This document shows, piece after piece, positions 1-9,132 of a stretch of DNA of 17,904 nt. The notes under the pieces were generated by a model. That model was not told the DNA's origin. It ran no database searches and saw only the letters and a program-made list of their open reading frames with translations. The position numbers were made by a program, and so were the translations under genes. Origin of the DNA: an uncultured Sphingobacteriales bacterium (GTDB taxonomy: Bacteria; Bacteroidota; Bacteroidia; Chitinophagales; Chitinophagaceae); the NCBI GenBank assembly GCA_937991535.1, contig CALKHN010000055.1, forward strand, positions 1 to 17,904. Reading direction: 5' to 3'. The stretch's first letter is position 1; each line of letters begins with the position of its first letter.

Positions 1-3000
1 GCCTGAAAAAATATGCAGGTTTTGGCGGCATCAAGGCCGTTTTATATCCTTATGGGTCAACAGAAGAATGGCAGGCTAATGGTGCTACAAAGGAAGATTT
101 GAAGCAGCACGGAGAAATGATGCAATTGCATGACCTGCTCAAAGAAAACTATCCTGAAACAGCCTATAAGGAAATCATCGCTTCATTACGCAATAGTGTA
201 CTGACCGCATTTTATACGCCCGAAGTAGTGCCCCAAACACTTTACAGTGTACTCTCAGCACAAGGCATTCAGCCTAAAAGATTGTACGAACCTTCAGCCG
301 GAGCCGGTGTATTCATCAACGAAGCAGTTACAACGTTCCCTGGCCTGGAACAGATTACGGCGGTGGAAAAGGACAGGCTCACCGGATTGGTGTTGTCTGC
401 CATCAACAGTACACTTTCTGTAAAAACAACTACGCATATTACAGGCTTTGAAGAAGCCCCGGCAAAAGATAATGGCACTTATGACCTGGTGGTGAGCAAT
501 ATACCCTTCGGGAATTTTTCGGTATATGATGAAGCCTTTCCCGACAAAGAAATATCAGGCAAGATACATAACTACTTTTTTGCTAAAGGACTGGATAAGC
601 TGGCTGAAGGTGGATTGATGGCTTTCGTTACAACAGATGCTTTCCTGAATAGTCCATCTAATCATACAGTAAGAGAATATTTGTTTCAGCGTGCAGATTT
701 CGTGAGCCTTGCCGTAATGCCTGATAATCTGATGAAAGATACTGGCAATACCGAAGCACCGAATCACTTATTGATTGTTCAAAAAAATACAGGAAAGGAA
801 AAGATAAGCTGGGAAGAAGATTGGTTGAATGAAATAAGAGAAAGGGAAAATGAATTTGGTCGTTTTCCATATAATTATTTTATCTCCACCCACGATCATG
901 ATGTGGTCATGGGTAATGTGCGTAAGCCAGGCAAAAACCAATACGGAAGAGCTTCGGAAGTTATTTGGCAGGATGGCGACATTAACCAGATTAGGGAAAG
1001 TCTTCATGCCAGTCTTATCAATCAATTTCAAAATCGCTTCAACACTGAATTATATCAGAAAGCACAAACGGTACTATTGCCCGTTCCTGAAAATGAGGGC
1101 AAAAAACTAACGTACCTGCCGATGCCCGAAAACACAACGGAGAGTACATCAGTACAGTTAGGATTATTTGATACAGCCCCGGCAGAGCAGATCAACCGGG
1201 CAATGGCATATATTAGTCCGCTCGACGAAACAGTTGTTCAAAAAGTATCTGCCCGTATCATCGGCACAATACGCACTACCGACAAGCCGAGCCATGAGAA
1301 TGTTGTATTGCTTACCGCAAAGCAACACAAAAGCAATCGTTTTTTATATAAGCTATGCTCCAACGTTAAAGAAGTAGATCATCTATCAGCAAACTGGATG
1401 GATGCCCGCTTATTGGGTCATGAGCTGACAGGTATTTCCAATTACCTTAAACAGTTTGATCACAGCTTCAGATATGAGGGCGACCAAACATTGGAAGGCT
1501 TTTTCCGGTTTGAGCAAAAAGTGCCGCTTCCTTTCATCGGGCTGAAGCCTTACTACCAGGAAGGTACGTTAGTGGTACACATGGGTAATGTTGGCATAAT
1601 TGGCAACCCCGATCCTGAATACAAGCAAGCCGTATTCCAGCCCCTCGGTATTCAGGGAAATATTCATTTCTATGAAAGTTATGCGGCGCTTCGTGATGCG
1701 TATCTTGAATTAGCAGCCAAAGAAGTATCAGGGGAAACAATCAGCAATGCAGACAGGGACCAGCTCAACAGCAAATACGAATATTTTATTGTTGAATATG
1801 GTCTTTTGAACAGTCCTGATAACCGCAGGCGTATTCTGGAAGATACCGCCTTTGGCGTTATTGCATTATCCTCGCTTGAACGCAGGGACGGCGAACGGTT
1901 TGTAAAAGCAGATATACTAACTCATTCCATTCATCAGGTTAAGGAACGATTTATAACTGATGATCCTATTGAAGCTCTTGCCCACAGCCTAAACGATACC
2001 GGAAAGGTAGATACAGGTTTTATCAGTGCAGCAATGGGGTTAGATGAAAACGAAGTAATCAGTCGTCTCGGCAATCATGTGTACCTGAATCCTGTCAGCA
2101 ATGAGTGGGAAACAGCGGACCAGTATTTGAGTGGTAATGTAGTTGAAAAATTGCGACAGGCTGAACGTCTGTACGGTCAGATGCCGGATAGTGTGCAATA
2201 TAAACGAAGTGCGGAAGCCATTGCAAAGGTGCAGCCGGAGCGTATTCCCTTTGAATTGCTGGATTTTAATTTAGGAGAACGCTGGATACCTAATTCTTAC
2301 TATGAGCGATTTGCAACTGAGCTGTTCGAGCTGGACACTACCATCAATTATTTTCCTTCGCTGGATGCCTTCAAGGTAAACACAGGAATGAATATCAAAG
2401 TGTCAAGGGAGTTTGCTGTTACGCCCAAAAATGGCCGTACCACTTACGGATACACTTTGCTGGAACATGCACTGGAGAATACAACCCCGTTCTTCACCTA
2501 TGAGGTATCGGTTGGGGATGGCAAAACTATTCGCCTGCCTGATAACGAAGCCATACAACTGGCACACCAAAAGATCGAGCAGATAAGAAGTGGATTTATT
2601 AACTGGCTAAATGAACTACCTGACGCTGAGAAAAAGAACTTAGAGAACCTATACAATGATACTTTCAATTGCTATGTATTACGTGAGTTCGACGGAAATC
2701 ATCTCAACTTTCCCGGCTTGGATAAAAAAGCATTGGGCATTGAGGATCTGTACTCCTCACAAAAGAATGCAGCCTGGAGAATAATACAAAACCGGGGTGC
2801 TTTAGTTGACCATGAGGTAGGATTGGGCAAAACACTTACCATGATCGTCTCAGCACAGGAGATGAAAAGGTTAGGTATTGTGCATAAGCCTATGATCGTT
2901 GCATTGAAGGCTAACGTTAACCAGATAGCAGAAACTTATACAAAAGCCTACCCTAAAGCTCGCATTCTGTTCCCCGGACAAAATGATTTTACACCCGCAC

Positions 3001-5435
3001 AGCGGTTACGGCTTTTCCATGAAATAAAGAACAACAATTGGGATTGTATCATACTTACACATGACCAGTTCGGAAAGATACCGCAGTCACCGGAAATACA
3101 AAAAGAGATATTCCAAGCTGAATTGGACAATGTGGAGCGGGACCTGGAAACCGTCAGGGATCTTGGTGGTGACATCTCTAAGAAGATGCTCAAAGGGCTG
3201 GAGATACGAAAGAATAACCTGGAGGGAAAGCTGAAAGCAATCTTTAAAGACATTGAAGAAAAGAAAGACACAGGTATCAATTTCAAAGAAATGGGCATTG
3301 ACCACTTGTTTGTGGACGAATCCCACAAATACAAGAATCTCACTTTCTCTACCCGTCATAACAGGGTCGCTGGCCTGGGCAATACAGAAGGTAGCCAGAA
3401 AGCACTGAATATGTTGTTTGCAGTACGTGAACTACAAAGCCGGTTTAACAGTGATCTATGTGTAACCTTCCTTTCCGGTACGCCTATATCCAACAGCCTT
3501 ACAGAAATGTATTTGCTGTTCAAATACCTGCGTCCGAAAGAAATGGAACGCCAGCATATTGAAAACTTTGATGGCTGGGCAGCCGTATTTGCACGCAAAA
3601 CAACAGACTTTGAGTTTTCAGTTACCAATGAGATTATTGCCAAAGAACGCTTCAGGCATTTCATCAAAGTACCCGAACTGGCCTTGTTCTATAACGAGAT
3701 CACCGACTACAAAACAGCAAAGCATATTAATCTCGATAAGCCAGAGTTAAATGAAACCCTTGTCAATATAAAACCAACGCCTGAACAGAGTGAGTTCATT
3801 AGAAACCTGATGCAATTCGCTAAAACAGGCAATGGTGAATTGATTGGACGTGGTAGGTTGACACCGGAGGAAGATAAAGGAAGAATGCTGATCGCTACCA
3901 ACTACGCCAAGAAAATGGCGGCAGATATGCGGTTGATTAATGAGTGGAAGTACAGTGATCATCCTGATAACAAAGTAAATGTCAGTGCAAGGAAGATAGC
4001 AGAGATTTATAAAGAAACAATTGAGCATAAAGGAACCCAGATAGTCTTTTCAGACATTGGCACACCTAAGCCCAACGAATTTAATATCTATGATGCAGTT
4101 AAAGAAAAGCTGATCAGGGATTTTAATATCCCCGGACGGGAAATCACTTTTATCCACGACTGGACAGATACCAAAAAGCCTGAACTGTTCCGTAAGATGA
4201 ACAGAGGTGAGATACGCATTTTATTAGGTAGTACAGAGAAAGCCGGAACCGGGTTGAATGTGCAGCAACGTGTAGTGGCAATGCACCACCTTGATATTCC
4301 GTGGAAGCCTTCGGAACTGGAGCAACGCAATGGCCGTGGCGCACGCCAGGGAAATCTTATTGCCAAAGAACATTATGGTAATAAAGTGCAGAATTATATA
4401 TATGCGGTAGAGCAGTCGCTTGATAACTACAAATTCAATCTCTTGAAGAATAAGCAGACGTTCATTTCGCAAATGAAAAATTGTGAGCTGAACGTGCGTA
4501 CTATTGACGAAGGTGCGATTGATGAAAAAAGCGGAATGAATTTCTCTGAATACATCGCCATTCTGTCTGGCGACACTTCATTGTTGGAAAAATCCAAACT
4601 GGAAAAGAAGATAGCTGTAATGGAAAGCCTGAAAGTATCTCACTTCAGGGAAATCGCACGCAATAAATACCAGTTGGAAAATTTACAAAACGAACAGGCA
4701 TCCACCGTTAAAACGCTCGATAAACTTGCTGCAGACGAAAAAGTGTACAAAGCCGGCCTCCAACTGGATAAGGACGGCGTAAAGGTTAATCCTATCAAAC
4801 TGGATAATATTAGCACATCAGATAGTGAAGCAATTGGCAAACATATTATCAAGCTTTACCAGGACTGGAAACCACCTGTCGGAGATGAACATACTGCACA
4901 GATCGGAACGCTGTACGGCTTCAACCTATACATACGCAGGCAGCAGGAAGCCTACGAGGAAAACGGTGTATTTGAATACCGCTATTCCAATAGCTTTTAT
5001 GCGCAATGGGGGGATGGAATTAAATACACATACAACAATGGCCTTCCTAACACAGACAATCCTAAACTGGCAGCAAGGCATTTCCTCAATGCCATTGACA
5101 GGGTGGAAAGCCTGAAAGAAAAGTATGAGCATACATTATCGGAACTGAATACAGCAATACCGAAACTGGAGCAGCTCACTACAAAATCTTTTTTACAGGA
5201 AACAGAACTACAGCAAATGAAAAATGAACTGGCTAACCTGGAAAGACAGATAGCCATCAAGATACAGGAAAACCAGTTGAAGCAGCAACAAGTTCAGAGT
5301 AGCGAACCTGATGAAGTTATTGAAACACCAGTTATTCAACTGGCAGAAAAAGTAAATGGTAATGTTGCTCCGAAGGAAGTAATACTGGCCACCCAACAGG
5401 TGGCAGAACGCCCACGCAGCAGAATGCGGTTGTAA
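1..5435 (+). CDS. N6-adenine DNA methyltransferase / SNF2-type helicase, very large (5' end outside window)
   Basis: The frame is open from base 3 with no stop before 5435, and residues upstream of the first TTG/ATG codons (LKKYAGFGGIKAVL) already look like this family, so the gene starts before the window; at least 1,810 codons are present. Residue numbers here count from the TTG at 99. An N-terminal SAM-binding motif EPSAGAG is at about 64-70, and a catalytic-type motif SNIPFG at about 133-138, where NPPF/NPPY is usual in adenine methyltransferases. The SF2 helicase part has HEVGLGKT (about 905-912), VDESH as the DEAH-like box (about 1073), SGTPISN (about 1126), and GTGLNVQ plus QRNGRGARQGN as motifs V and VI (about 1382-1415). 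Helical inserts lie near 1005-1060, and a coiled-coil tail near 1668-1730. The architecture resembles phage P1 DarB-type methylase-helicases, so antirestriction or DNA processing during transfer is a reasonable inference but unproven. The stop is 19 bases before traF, suggesting co-transcription. Confidence 0.9.
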   Translation, partial: LKKYAGFGGIKAVLYPYGSTEEWQANGATKEDLKQHGEMMQLHDLLKENYPETAYKEIIASLRNSVLTAFYTPEVVPQTLYSVLSAQGIQPKRLYEPSAGAGVFINEAVTTFPGLEQITAVEKDRLTGLVLSAINSTLSVKTTTHITGFEEAPAKDNGTYDLVVSNIPFGNFSVYDEAFPDKEISGKIHNYFFAKGLDKLAEGGLMAFVTTDAFLNSPSNHTVREYLFQRADFVSLAVMPDNLMKDTGNTEAPNHLLIVQKNTGKEKISWEEDWLNEIRERENEFGRFPYNYFISTHDHDVVMGNVRKPGKNQYGRASEVIWQDGDINQIRESLHASLINQFQNRFNTELYQKAQTVLLPVPENEGKKLTYLPMPENTTESTSVQLGLFDTAPAEQINRAMAYISPLDETVVQKVSARIIGTIRTTDKPSHENVVLLTAKQHKSNRFLYKLCSNVKEVDHLSANWMDARLLGHELTGISNYLKQFDHSFRYEGDQTLEGFFRFEQKVPLPFIGLKPYYQEGTLVVHMGNVGIIGNPDPEYKQAVFQPLGIQGNIHFYESYAALRDAYLELAAKEVSGETISNADRDQLNSKYEYFIVEYGLLNSPDNRRRILEDTAFGVIALSSLERRDGERFVKADILTHSIHQVKERFITDDPIEALAHSLNDTGKVDTGFISAAMGLDENEVISRLGNHVYLNPVSNEWETADQYLSGNVVEKLRQAERLYGQMPDSVQYKRSAEAIAKVQPERIPFELLDFNLGERWIPNSYYERFATELFELDTTINYFPSLDAFKVNTGMNIKVSREFAVTPKNGRTTYGYTLLEHALENTTPFFTYEVSVGDGKTIRLPDNEAIQLAHQKIEQIRSGFINWLNELPDAEKKNLENLYNDTFNCYVLREFDGNHLNFPGLDKKALGIEDLYSSQKNAAWRIIQNRGALVDHEVGLGKTLTMIVSAQEMKRLGIVHKPMIVALKANVNQIAETYTKAYPKARILFPGQNDFTPAQRLRLFHEIKNNNWDCIILTHDQFGKIPQSPEIQKEIFQAELDNVERDLETVRDLGGDISKKMLKGLEIRKNNLEGKLKAIFKDIEEKKDTGINFKEMGIDHLFVDESHKYKNLTFSTRHNRVAGLGNTEGSQKALNMLFAVRELQSRFNSDLCVTFLSGTPISNSLTEMYLLFKYLRPKEMERQHIENFDGWAAVFARKTTDFEFSVTNEIIAKERFRHFIKVPELALFYNEITDYKTAKHINLDKPELNETLVNIKPTPEQSEFIRNLMQFAKTGNGELIGRGRLTPEEDKGRMLIATNYAKKMAADMRLINEWKYSDHPDNKVNVSARKIAEIYKETIEHKGTQIVFSDIGTPKPNEFNIYDAVKEKLIRDFNIPGREITFIHDWTDTKKPELFRKMNRGEIRILLGSTEKAGTGLNVQQRVVAMHHLDIPWKPSELEQRNGRGARQGNLIAKEHYGNKVQNYIYAVEQSLDNYKFNLLKNKQTFISQMKNCELNVRTIDEGAIDEKSGMNFSEYIAILSGDTSLLEKSKLEKKIAVMESLKVSHFREIARNKYQLENLQNEQASTVKTLDKLAADEKVYKAGLQLDKDGVKVNPIKLDNISTSDSEAIGKHIIKLYQDWKPPVGDEHTAQIGTLYGFNLYIRRQQEAYEENGVFEYRYSNSFYAQWGDGIKYTYNNGLPNTDNPKLAARHFLNAIDRVESLKEKYEHTLSELNTAIPKLEQLTTKSFLQETELQQMKNELANLERQIAIKIQENQLKQQQVQSSEPDEVIETPVIQLAEKVNGNVAPKEVILATQQVAERPRSRMRL

Positions 5436-5454
5436 AAAAATAATAGAAATCGTT

Positions 5455-5778
5455 ATGGCAAATAGTGTTTATCAAATCAACAAAGGAATAAACCAGAGCA
5501 TTGAGTTCAAAGGCTTGAAGGCTCAATACATCTGGTATTTAGGTGGCGGTGTAGTTGCCCTCCTCATTGTATTTGCCGTGATGTATTTTATTGGCTTGCC
5601 TACCTACGTGTGCATAGGCATTATCCTGTCGGCTGGTGCATTCCTCGTTATGAAAATTTATGGCATGAGCAATAAATATGGAGAACACGGCTTAATGAAA
5701 GCCCTTGCCCGTAAACAGGTTCCGAAACTGATCAAGTCAAGGAGCAGGAAAGTTTTCATGGGATTTAAAGACAAATAA
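5455..5778 (+). CDS. traF: Conjugative transposon protein TraF-type (DUF4133), small inner-membrane protein
   Basis: This 107-residue protein opens with SVYQINKGINQSIEFKGLKAQYIWYL split over a soluble stretch and a first membrane helix (about 24-46). A second helix covers about 50-68, and a basic cytoplasmic tail rich in K and R ends in FMGFKDK. The start pattern, two-helix hairpin and length match the DUF4133 family, TraF in CTnDOT nomenclature; some annotations call similar proteins TraE. It is probably the VirB3-like inner-membrane partner of the TraG ATPase, an inference from position and topology. It sits 19 bases after the methylase-helicase and 2 bases before the next gene. In CTnDOT it directly precedes traG; here an extra gene separates them. 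The exact letter name is less certain than the family. Confidence 0.85.
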   Translation: MANSVYQINKGINQSIEFKGLKAQYIWYLGGGVVALLIVFAVMYFIGLPTYVCIGIILSAGAFLVMKIYGMSNKYGEHGLMKALARKQVPKLIKSRSRKVFMGFKDK

Positions 5779-5780
5779 TT

Positions 5781-6608
5781 ATGAAAAGAGAATTGCCGGT
5801 GTATAACATCGAAGGAACTGATTTTATCGTGGACGTGGCCAACTTACAGTTTCAGGAAAAAGCAAATCCCGAAAATGTGATACCTGTATTTGACATGCGG
5901 GATGTTGGAGACGGATATGTATTTGACTACAGCCCGAAAGAGAAAAATATACCAGCGCTGTTCAGTGATGATACGGACGTAAGAACTGTGAAAATACCAG
6001 AGCTGGTGCAACTTGATCCAGTGGGAATGGCTGAAAAATATGGATATACTGTTCACAATGTACAGGGTAAAACAGATTTTGAGTTAATGGTAGATCAGCA
6101 GGCTTTTGGCAGAAGGTTGATGGGACAATTGCCCACAGTGGATATTTCGGGTCATACTTTCTTTGTTGACATCCGAATGGATATGCTGCGCCCGAAAGAT
6201 GACTTCCTTTCTAACGGAATTGTGTTCCGCCAGATTGATCATTACTATAATGACGAACAGAAGGCATACATCATACCATACAATCCGAAGACCCATGAAT
6301 TTAAGGAATTGGACTATGATAATATCACTGCAATTCCTTCAGACCTTATCGTTGTATCATTCCCGCACGAAAGTGTATTAGACCCCGTAGGTTTTAATGG
6401 AAAAGGCGGTTGGGATGAAACAAATGGGCTGAAAGAAACAAATATAAAATCCCATTTCGAGGCAAAGGTGGTTGATTGGAAAGAAACCGGCATTGAAGAA
6501 ACCATACAGGAGAATATTAGAAAGCAGCACAAACAACAGCAGCAATCAAAACAAATTGATGAGAGCCGGAAGACCGGCAAGCGGCAACGTAGAGGCCCGA
6601 AGTTATGA
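5781..6608 (+). CDS. Conserved hypothetical protein of two repeated modules, between traF and traG
   Basis: This 275-residue soluble protein has no signal peptide or membrane helix, so it is probably cytoplasmic. It contains an internal duplication. Module 1 (about 4-88) runs from ELPVYNIEGTDFIVDV to LDPVGMAEKYG. Module 2 (about 116-210) runs from QLPTVDISGHTFFVDI to LDPVGFNGKGG. Both start LP-x-x-x-I-x-G, continue with an aromatic-VD strand, and end in an IP segment followed by LDPVG. The tail (about 240-275) is hydrophilic, with a QQQQ run and a basic RQRRGPKL end, possibly binding nucleic acid or an acidic partner. I have seen similar proteins near transfer genes in Bacteroidota elements but know no assigned function. 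It starts 2 bases after traF and is followed by a 48-base gap before traG, so it belongs to the operon and may assist TraF/TraG or DNA handling; this role is a guess. Confidence 0.85.
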   Translation: MKRELPVYNIEGTDFIVDVANLQFQEKANPENVIPVFDMRDVGDGYVFDYSPKEKNIPALFSDDTDVRTVKIPELVQLDPVGMAEKYGYTVHNVQGKTDFELMVDQQAFGRRLMGQLPTVDISGHTFFVDIRMDMLRPKDDFLSNGIVFRQIDHYYNDEQKAYIIPYNPKTHEFKELDYDNITAIPSDLIVVSFPHESVLDPVGFNGKGGWDETNGLKETNIKSHFEAKVVDWKETGIEETIQENIRKQHKQQQQSKQIDESRKTGKRQRRGPKL

Positions 6609-6656
6609 AATAGAATGCCACAAGTGCATTAAGTGATAACAGGTAAATAAAGTGAG

Positions 6657-9125
6657 ATGGAAAAAGTGTTGGATGATATTTTACCAATTATGGATGTGGA
6701 GCATGATTGCATCCTGAGTAAACAAGGCGATATGACTATTGTCTTTAAAGCAGACCTGCCGGAGATTTTTACTCTTTCCGATCAGGAATATGAAGCCTTT
6801 CATCAGGCATGGGTAAAGGCTATCAAGTTACTGCCCAAATATTCTATTGTTCACAAGCAGGACTGGTTTTTGGAAAGCAGCCACAAGCCTGACTTTACGA
6901 AAGAAGATACCAGTTTCCTAAGCAGAGCCAGCGAACGATTTTTCAATGAACGTCCGTTTTTGGCGCATAGTTGTTACATCATGCTGACCAAAAAGCCGGA
7001 AGGACGAAAGACAGCCAGTTCCATGTTTTCAAGCCTCCTGCGAAGATCCATCGTACCCGAAGAAACATTAAAGCCGCAATTGCTTCAGGACTTTCTGGAT
7101 AGTGCCGGGCAGTTTAAACGAATTATGGACGACAGTGGTTTCGTGAAACTAACGAGGCTAAAAGAAAAAGAGCTGCGAAGCCACAGCCGTAAGATGGGTT
7201 TGGTAGAACAGTATTGCTACCTGTCTGAACGAAACGATAGTTTCCTGATGGCAGACATCATTTTTGATGAAAGTATGCGTGTGGGCGATAAATATTGCCA
7301 GCTATATACATTGGGCGATGCGGCAGATCTTCCTGCACTGTGCGGCAGCCGTATCAATTACGATAGATATAGTACCGATAAAACAAAGTTCAGCGTTGGG
7401 TTTGCTTCTACATTAGGACAACTTTTACCCTGCAATCATATCTACAATCAATATCTATTTATTGAAGATGCACAGAAAACCATTCAAAAGCTGGAGAGTA
7501 AAAGACTGAGGTTGCAATCCCTTTCGGCCTACAGCCGGGAGAATTTAATTGCCAGGGATGCTACTAATGATTTCCTTAACGAAGCCATTAGTCAGCAACG
7601 GCTTCCTGTAAAAGCTCATTTCAATGTATTGGTATGGACAGATGATAAAGAGGAACTGAAAGACCTGAAGAACATGGTTTCCTCTGCACTGGCACAGATG
7701 GATGCAGTGGCAAAACAGGAAACTATTGGCGCTCCGCAAATATTCTGGGCGGGTATTCCTGGTAATGCAGCCGACTTTCCCATGAATGACACCTTTGATA
7801 CGTTCGCAGAACAGGCTACCTGCTTCCTTAATCTGGAAACCGGTTATCGTTCCTCATTAAGCCCGGTAGGTATTCGTATGGGCGACCGCCTCACAGGCAA
7901 ACCAGTTCATGTGGACATTAGCGACGAACCTATGAACATGGGTATCTGCACTAACAGGAACAAATTTATTCTTGGGCCATCCGGTAGCGGAAAATCATTT
8001 TTCACGAACCACATGGTACGCAGCTATTATGAGCAAGGTACGCATATCGTGTTGGTGGATGTGGGGCATAGCTATAAGGGCTTATGCGATATGGTGAAGG
8101 GCTATTACTTCACTTACAGCGAAGACAACCCTATCCGCTTTAATCCCTTTTATATTGGTGATGGTGATAGCCTCGACACAGAAAAAAAAGAAAGCATTAA
8201 AACGCTGCTACTTGCACTTTGGAAAAAGGATGATGAGGAGTTTAAGCGTAGTGAATATGTCGCCTTGTCAAATGCCATCGGAGGCTATTACAGTTATCTG
8301 GAAAAGAACCCGAAAGTATTTCCATGCTTCAACAGCTTCTACGCTTTTCTGCGTGATGAATATACGCAGGTACTTGAAGGTGATCGGGTGAAGGAAAAAG
8401 ATTTTGACATGGATAATTTCCTATACGTGCTTCGTCCCTATTACGAAGGTGGCGAATTTGATTATCTACTGAACGCTACCGAAAACCTGAATTTACTACA
8501 GGAACGCTTTATCGTGTTCGAGTTGGATAACATTAAGGATCACCCCATACTATTCCCCGTAGTAACCATCATTATAATGGAGGTCTTCATCAACAAAATG
8601 CGAAAGATGAAAGGCATCCGAAAAATGATATTAATAGAAGAAGCCTGGAAAGCCTTAATGAAAGAAGGTTTTGCTGAATACATAAAATACCTGTTCAAAA
8701 CAGTGCGGAAATTCTTCGGTGAAGCGATTGTCGTAACACAAGAAGTTGAAGATATTATTTCCTCACCTGTGGTTAAACAAGCTATCATTAATAACAGCGA
8801 CTGTAAAATACTGCTTGACCAAAGCAAATACCAAAACAAGTTCGACCAGATACAGGAATTATTGGGGCTAACAGAAAAAGAAAAGGCATTAGTGCTGTCC
8901 GTCAACAAGTCCAACGATCCCGCTAAAAAATACAAAGAAGTATTTATCAGCTTGGGTGGTATGATAAGCAAAGTGTACCGCACAGAGGTAAGCCTTGAAG
9001 AATACCTCGCTTACACCACTGAACAAACCGAAAAAGTAAAGCTGATGGAATATGCTGCAAGGTTTGATGGAGATATAAGAAAAGGCATTGCGGCAATGGC
9101 TGAAGACATAAGAAGTAAACGCTAA
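6657..9125 (+). CDS. traG: Conjugation system ATPase TraG (VirB4-like)
   Basis: An 822-residue cytoplasmic ATPase that powers assembly of, and transport through, the mating channel. The Walker A motif GPSGSGKS is at about 440-447, and the Walker B region ILIEEAWKAL has acidic residues at about 661-662. The downstream segment with VTQEVEDI (about 692-700) and NNSDCKILLDQ is typical of the VirB4/TraG RecA-like domain. The N-terminal half (about 1-420), beginning MEKVLDDILPIMDVEHD, is the family's regulatory and membrane-associating part. The length is normal and no key motif is missing, so it should be active. The ATG at 6657 is chosen because the protein begins as TraG homologs do and the preceding frame carries no family-like sequence. 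In CTnDOT naming TraG is this ATPase; it should not be confused with the VirD4-type coupling protein, which is absent here. The 48-base gap upstream is one of the longest in the operon. Confidence 0.97.
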   Translation: MEKVLDDILPIMDVEHDCILSKQGDMTIVFKADLPEIFTLSDQEYEAFHQAWVKAIKLLPKYSIVHKQDWFLESSHKPDFTKEDTSFLSRASERFFNERPFLAHSCYIMLTKKPEGRKTASSMFSSLLRRSIVPEETLKPQLLQDFLDSAGQFKRIMDDSGFVKLTRLKEKELRSHSRKMGLVEQYCYLSERNDSFLMADIIFDESMRVGDKYCQLYTLGDAADLPALCGSRINYDRYSTDKTKFSVGFASTLGQLLPCNHIYNQYLFIEDAQKTIQKLESKRLRLQSLSAYSRENLIARDATNDFLNEAISQQRLPVKAHFNVLVWTDDKEELKDLKNMVSSALAQMDAVAKQETIGAPQIFWAGIPGNAADFPMNDTFDTFAEQATCFLNLETGYRSSLSPVGIRMGDRLTGKPVHVDISDEPMNMGICTNRNKFILGPSGSGKSFFTNHMVRSYYEQGTHIVLVDVGHSYKGLCDMVKGYYFTYSEDNPIRFNPFYIGDGDSLDTEKKESIKTLLLALWKKDDEEFKRSEYVALSNAIGGYYSYLEKNPKVFPCFNSFYAFLRDEYTQVLEGDRVKEKDFDMDNFLYVLRPYYEGGEFDYLLNATENLNLLQERFIVFELDNIKDHPILFPVVTIIIMEVFINKMRKMKGIRKMILIEEAWKALMKEGFAEYIKYLFKTVRKFFGEAIVVTQEVEDIISSPVVKQAIINNSDCKILLDQSKYQNKFDQIQELLGLTEKEKALVLSVNKSNDPAKKYKEVFISLGGMISKVYRTEVSLEEYLAYTTEQTEKVKLMEYAARFDGDIRKGIAAMAEDIRSKR

Positions 9126-9132
9126 TAATCCG

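Noticed and set aside
2948..3343. Long reverse-strand open frame (131 codons) inside the methylase-helicase
   Set aside because: It lies wholly within conserved helicase coding sequence, its translation is serine-rich without recognisable motifs, and it has no neighbours on that strand; it is a shadow of the real gene.
6614..6630. Small inverted repeat AATGC/GCATT before traG
   Set aside because: Five base pairs with a seven-base loop and no U-tract is well within chance in AT-rich DNA, and a terminator there would cut off traG.
8540..8983. Reverse-strand open frame (147 codons) opposite the traG Walker B region
   Set aside because: It mirrors conserved traG codons, with no family features and no supporting context on the minus strand.
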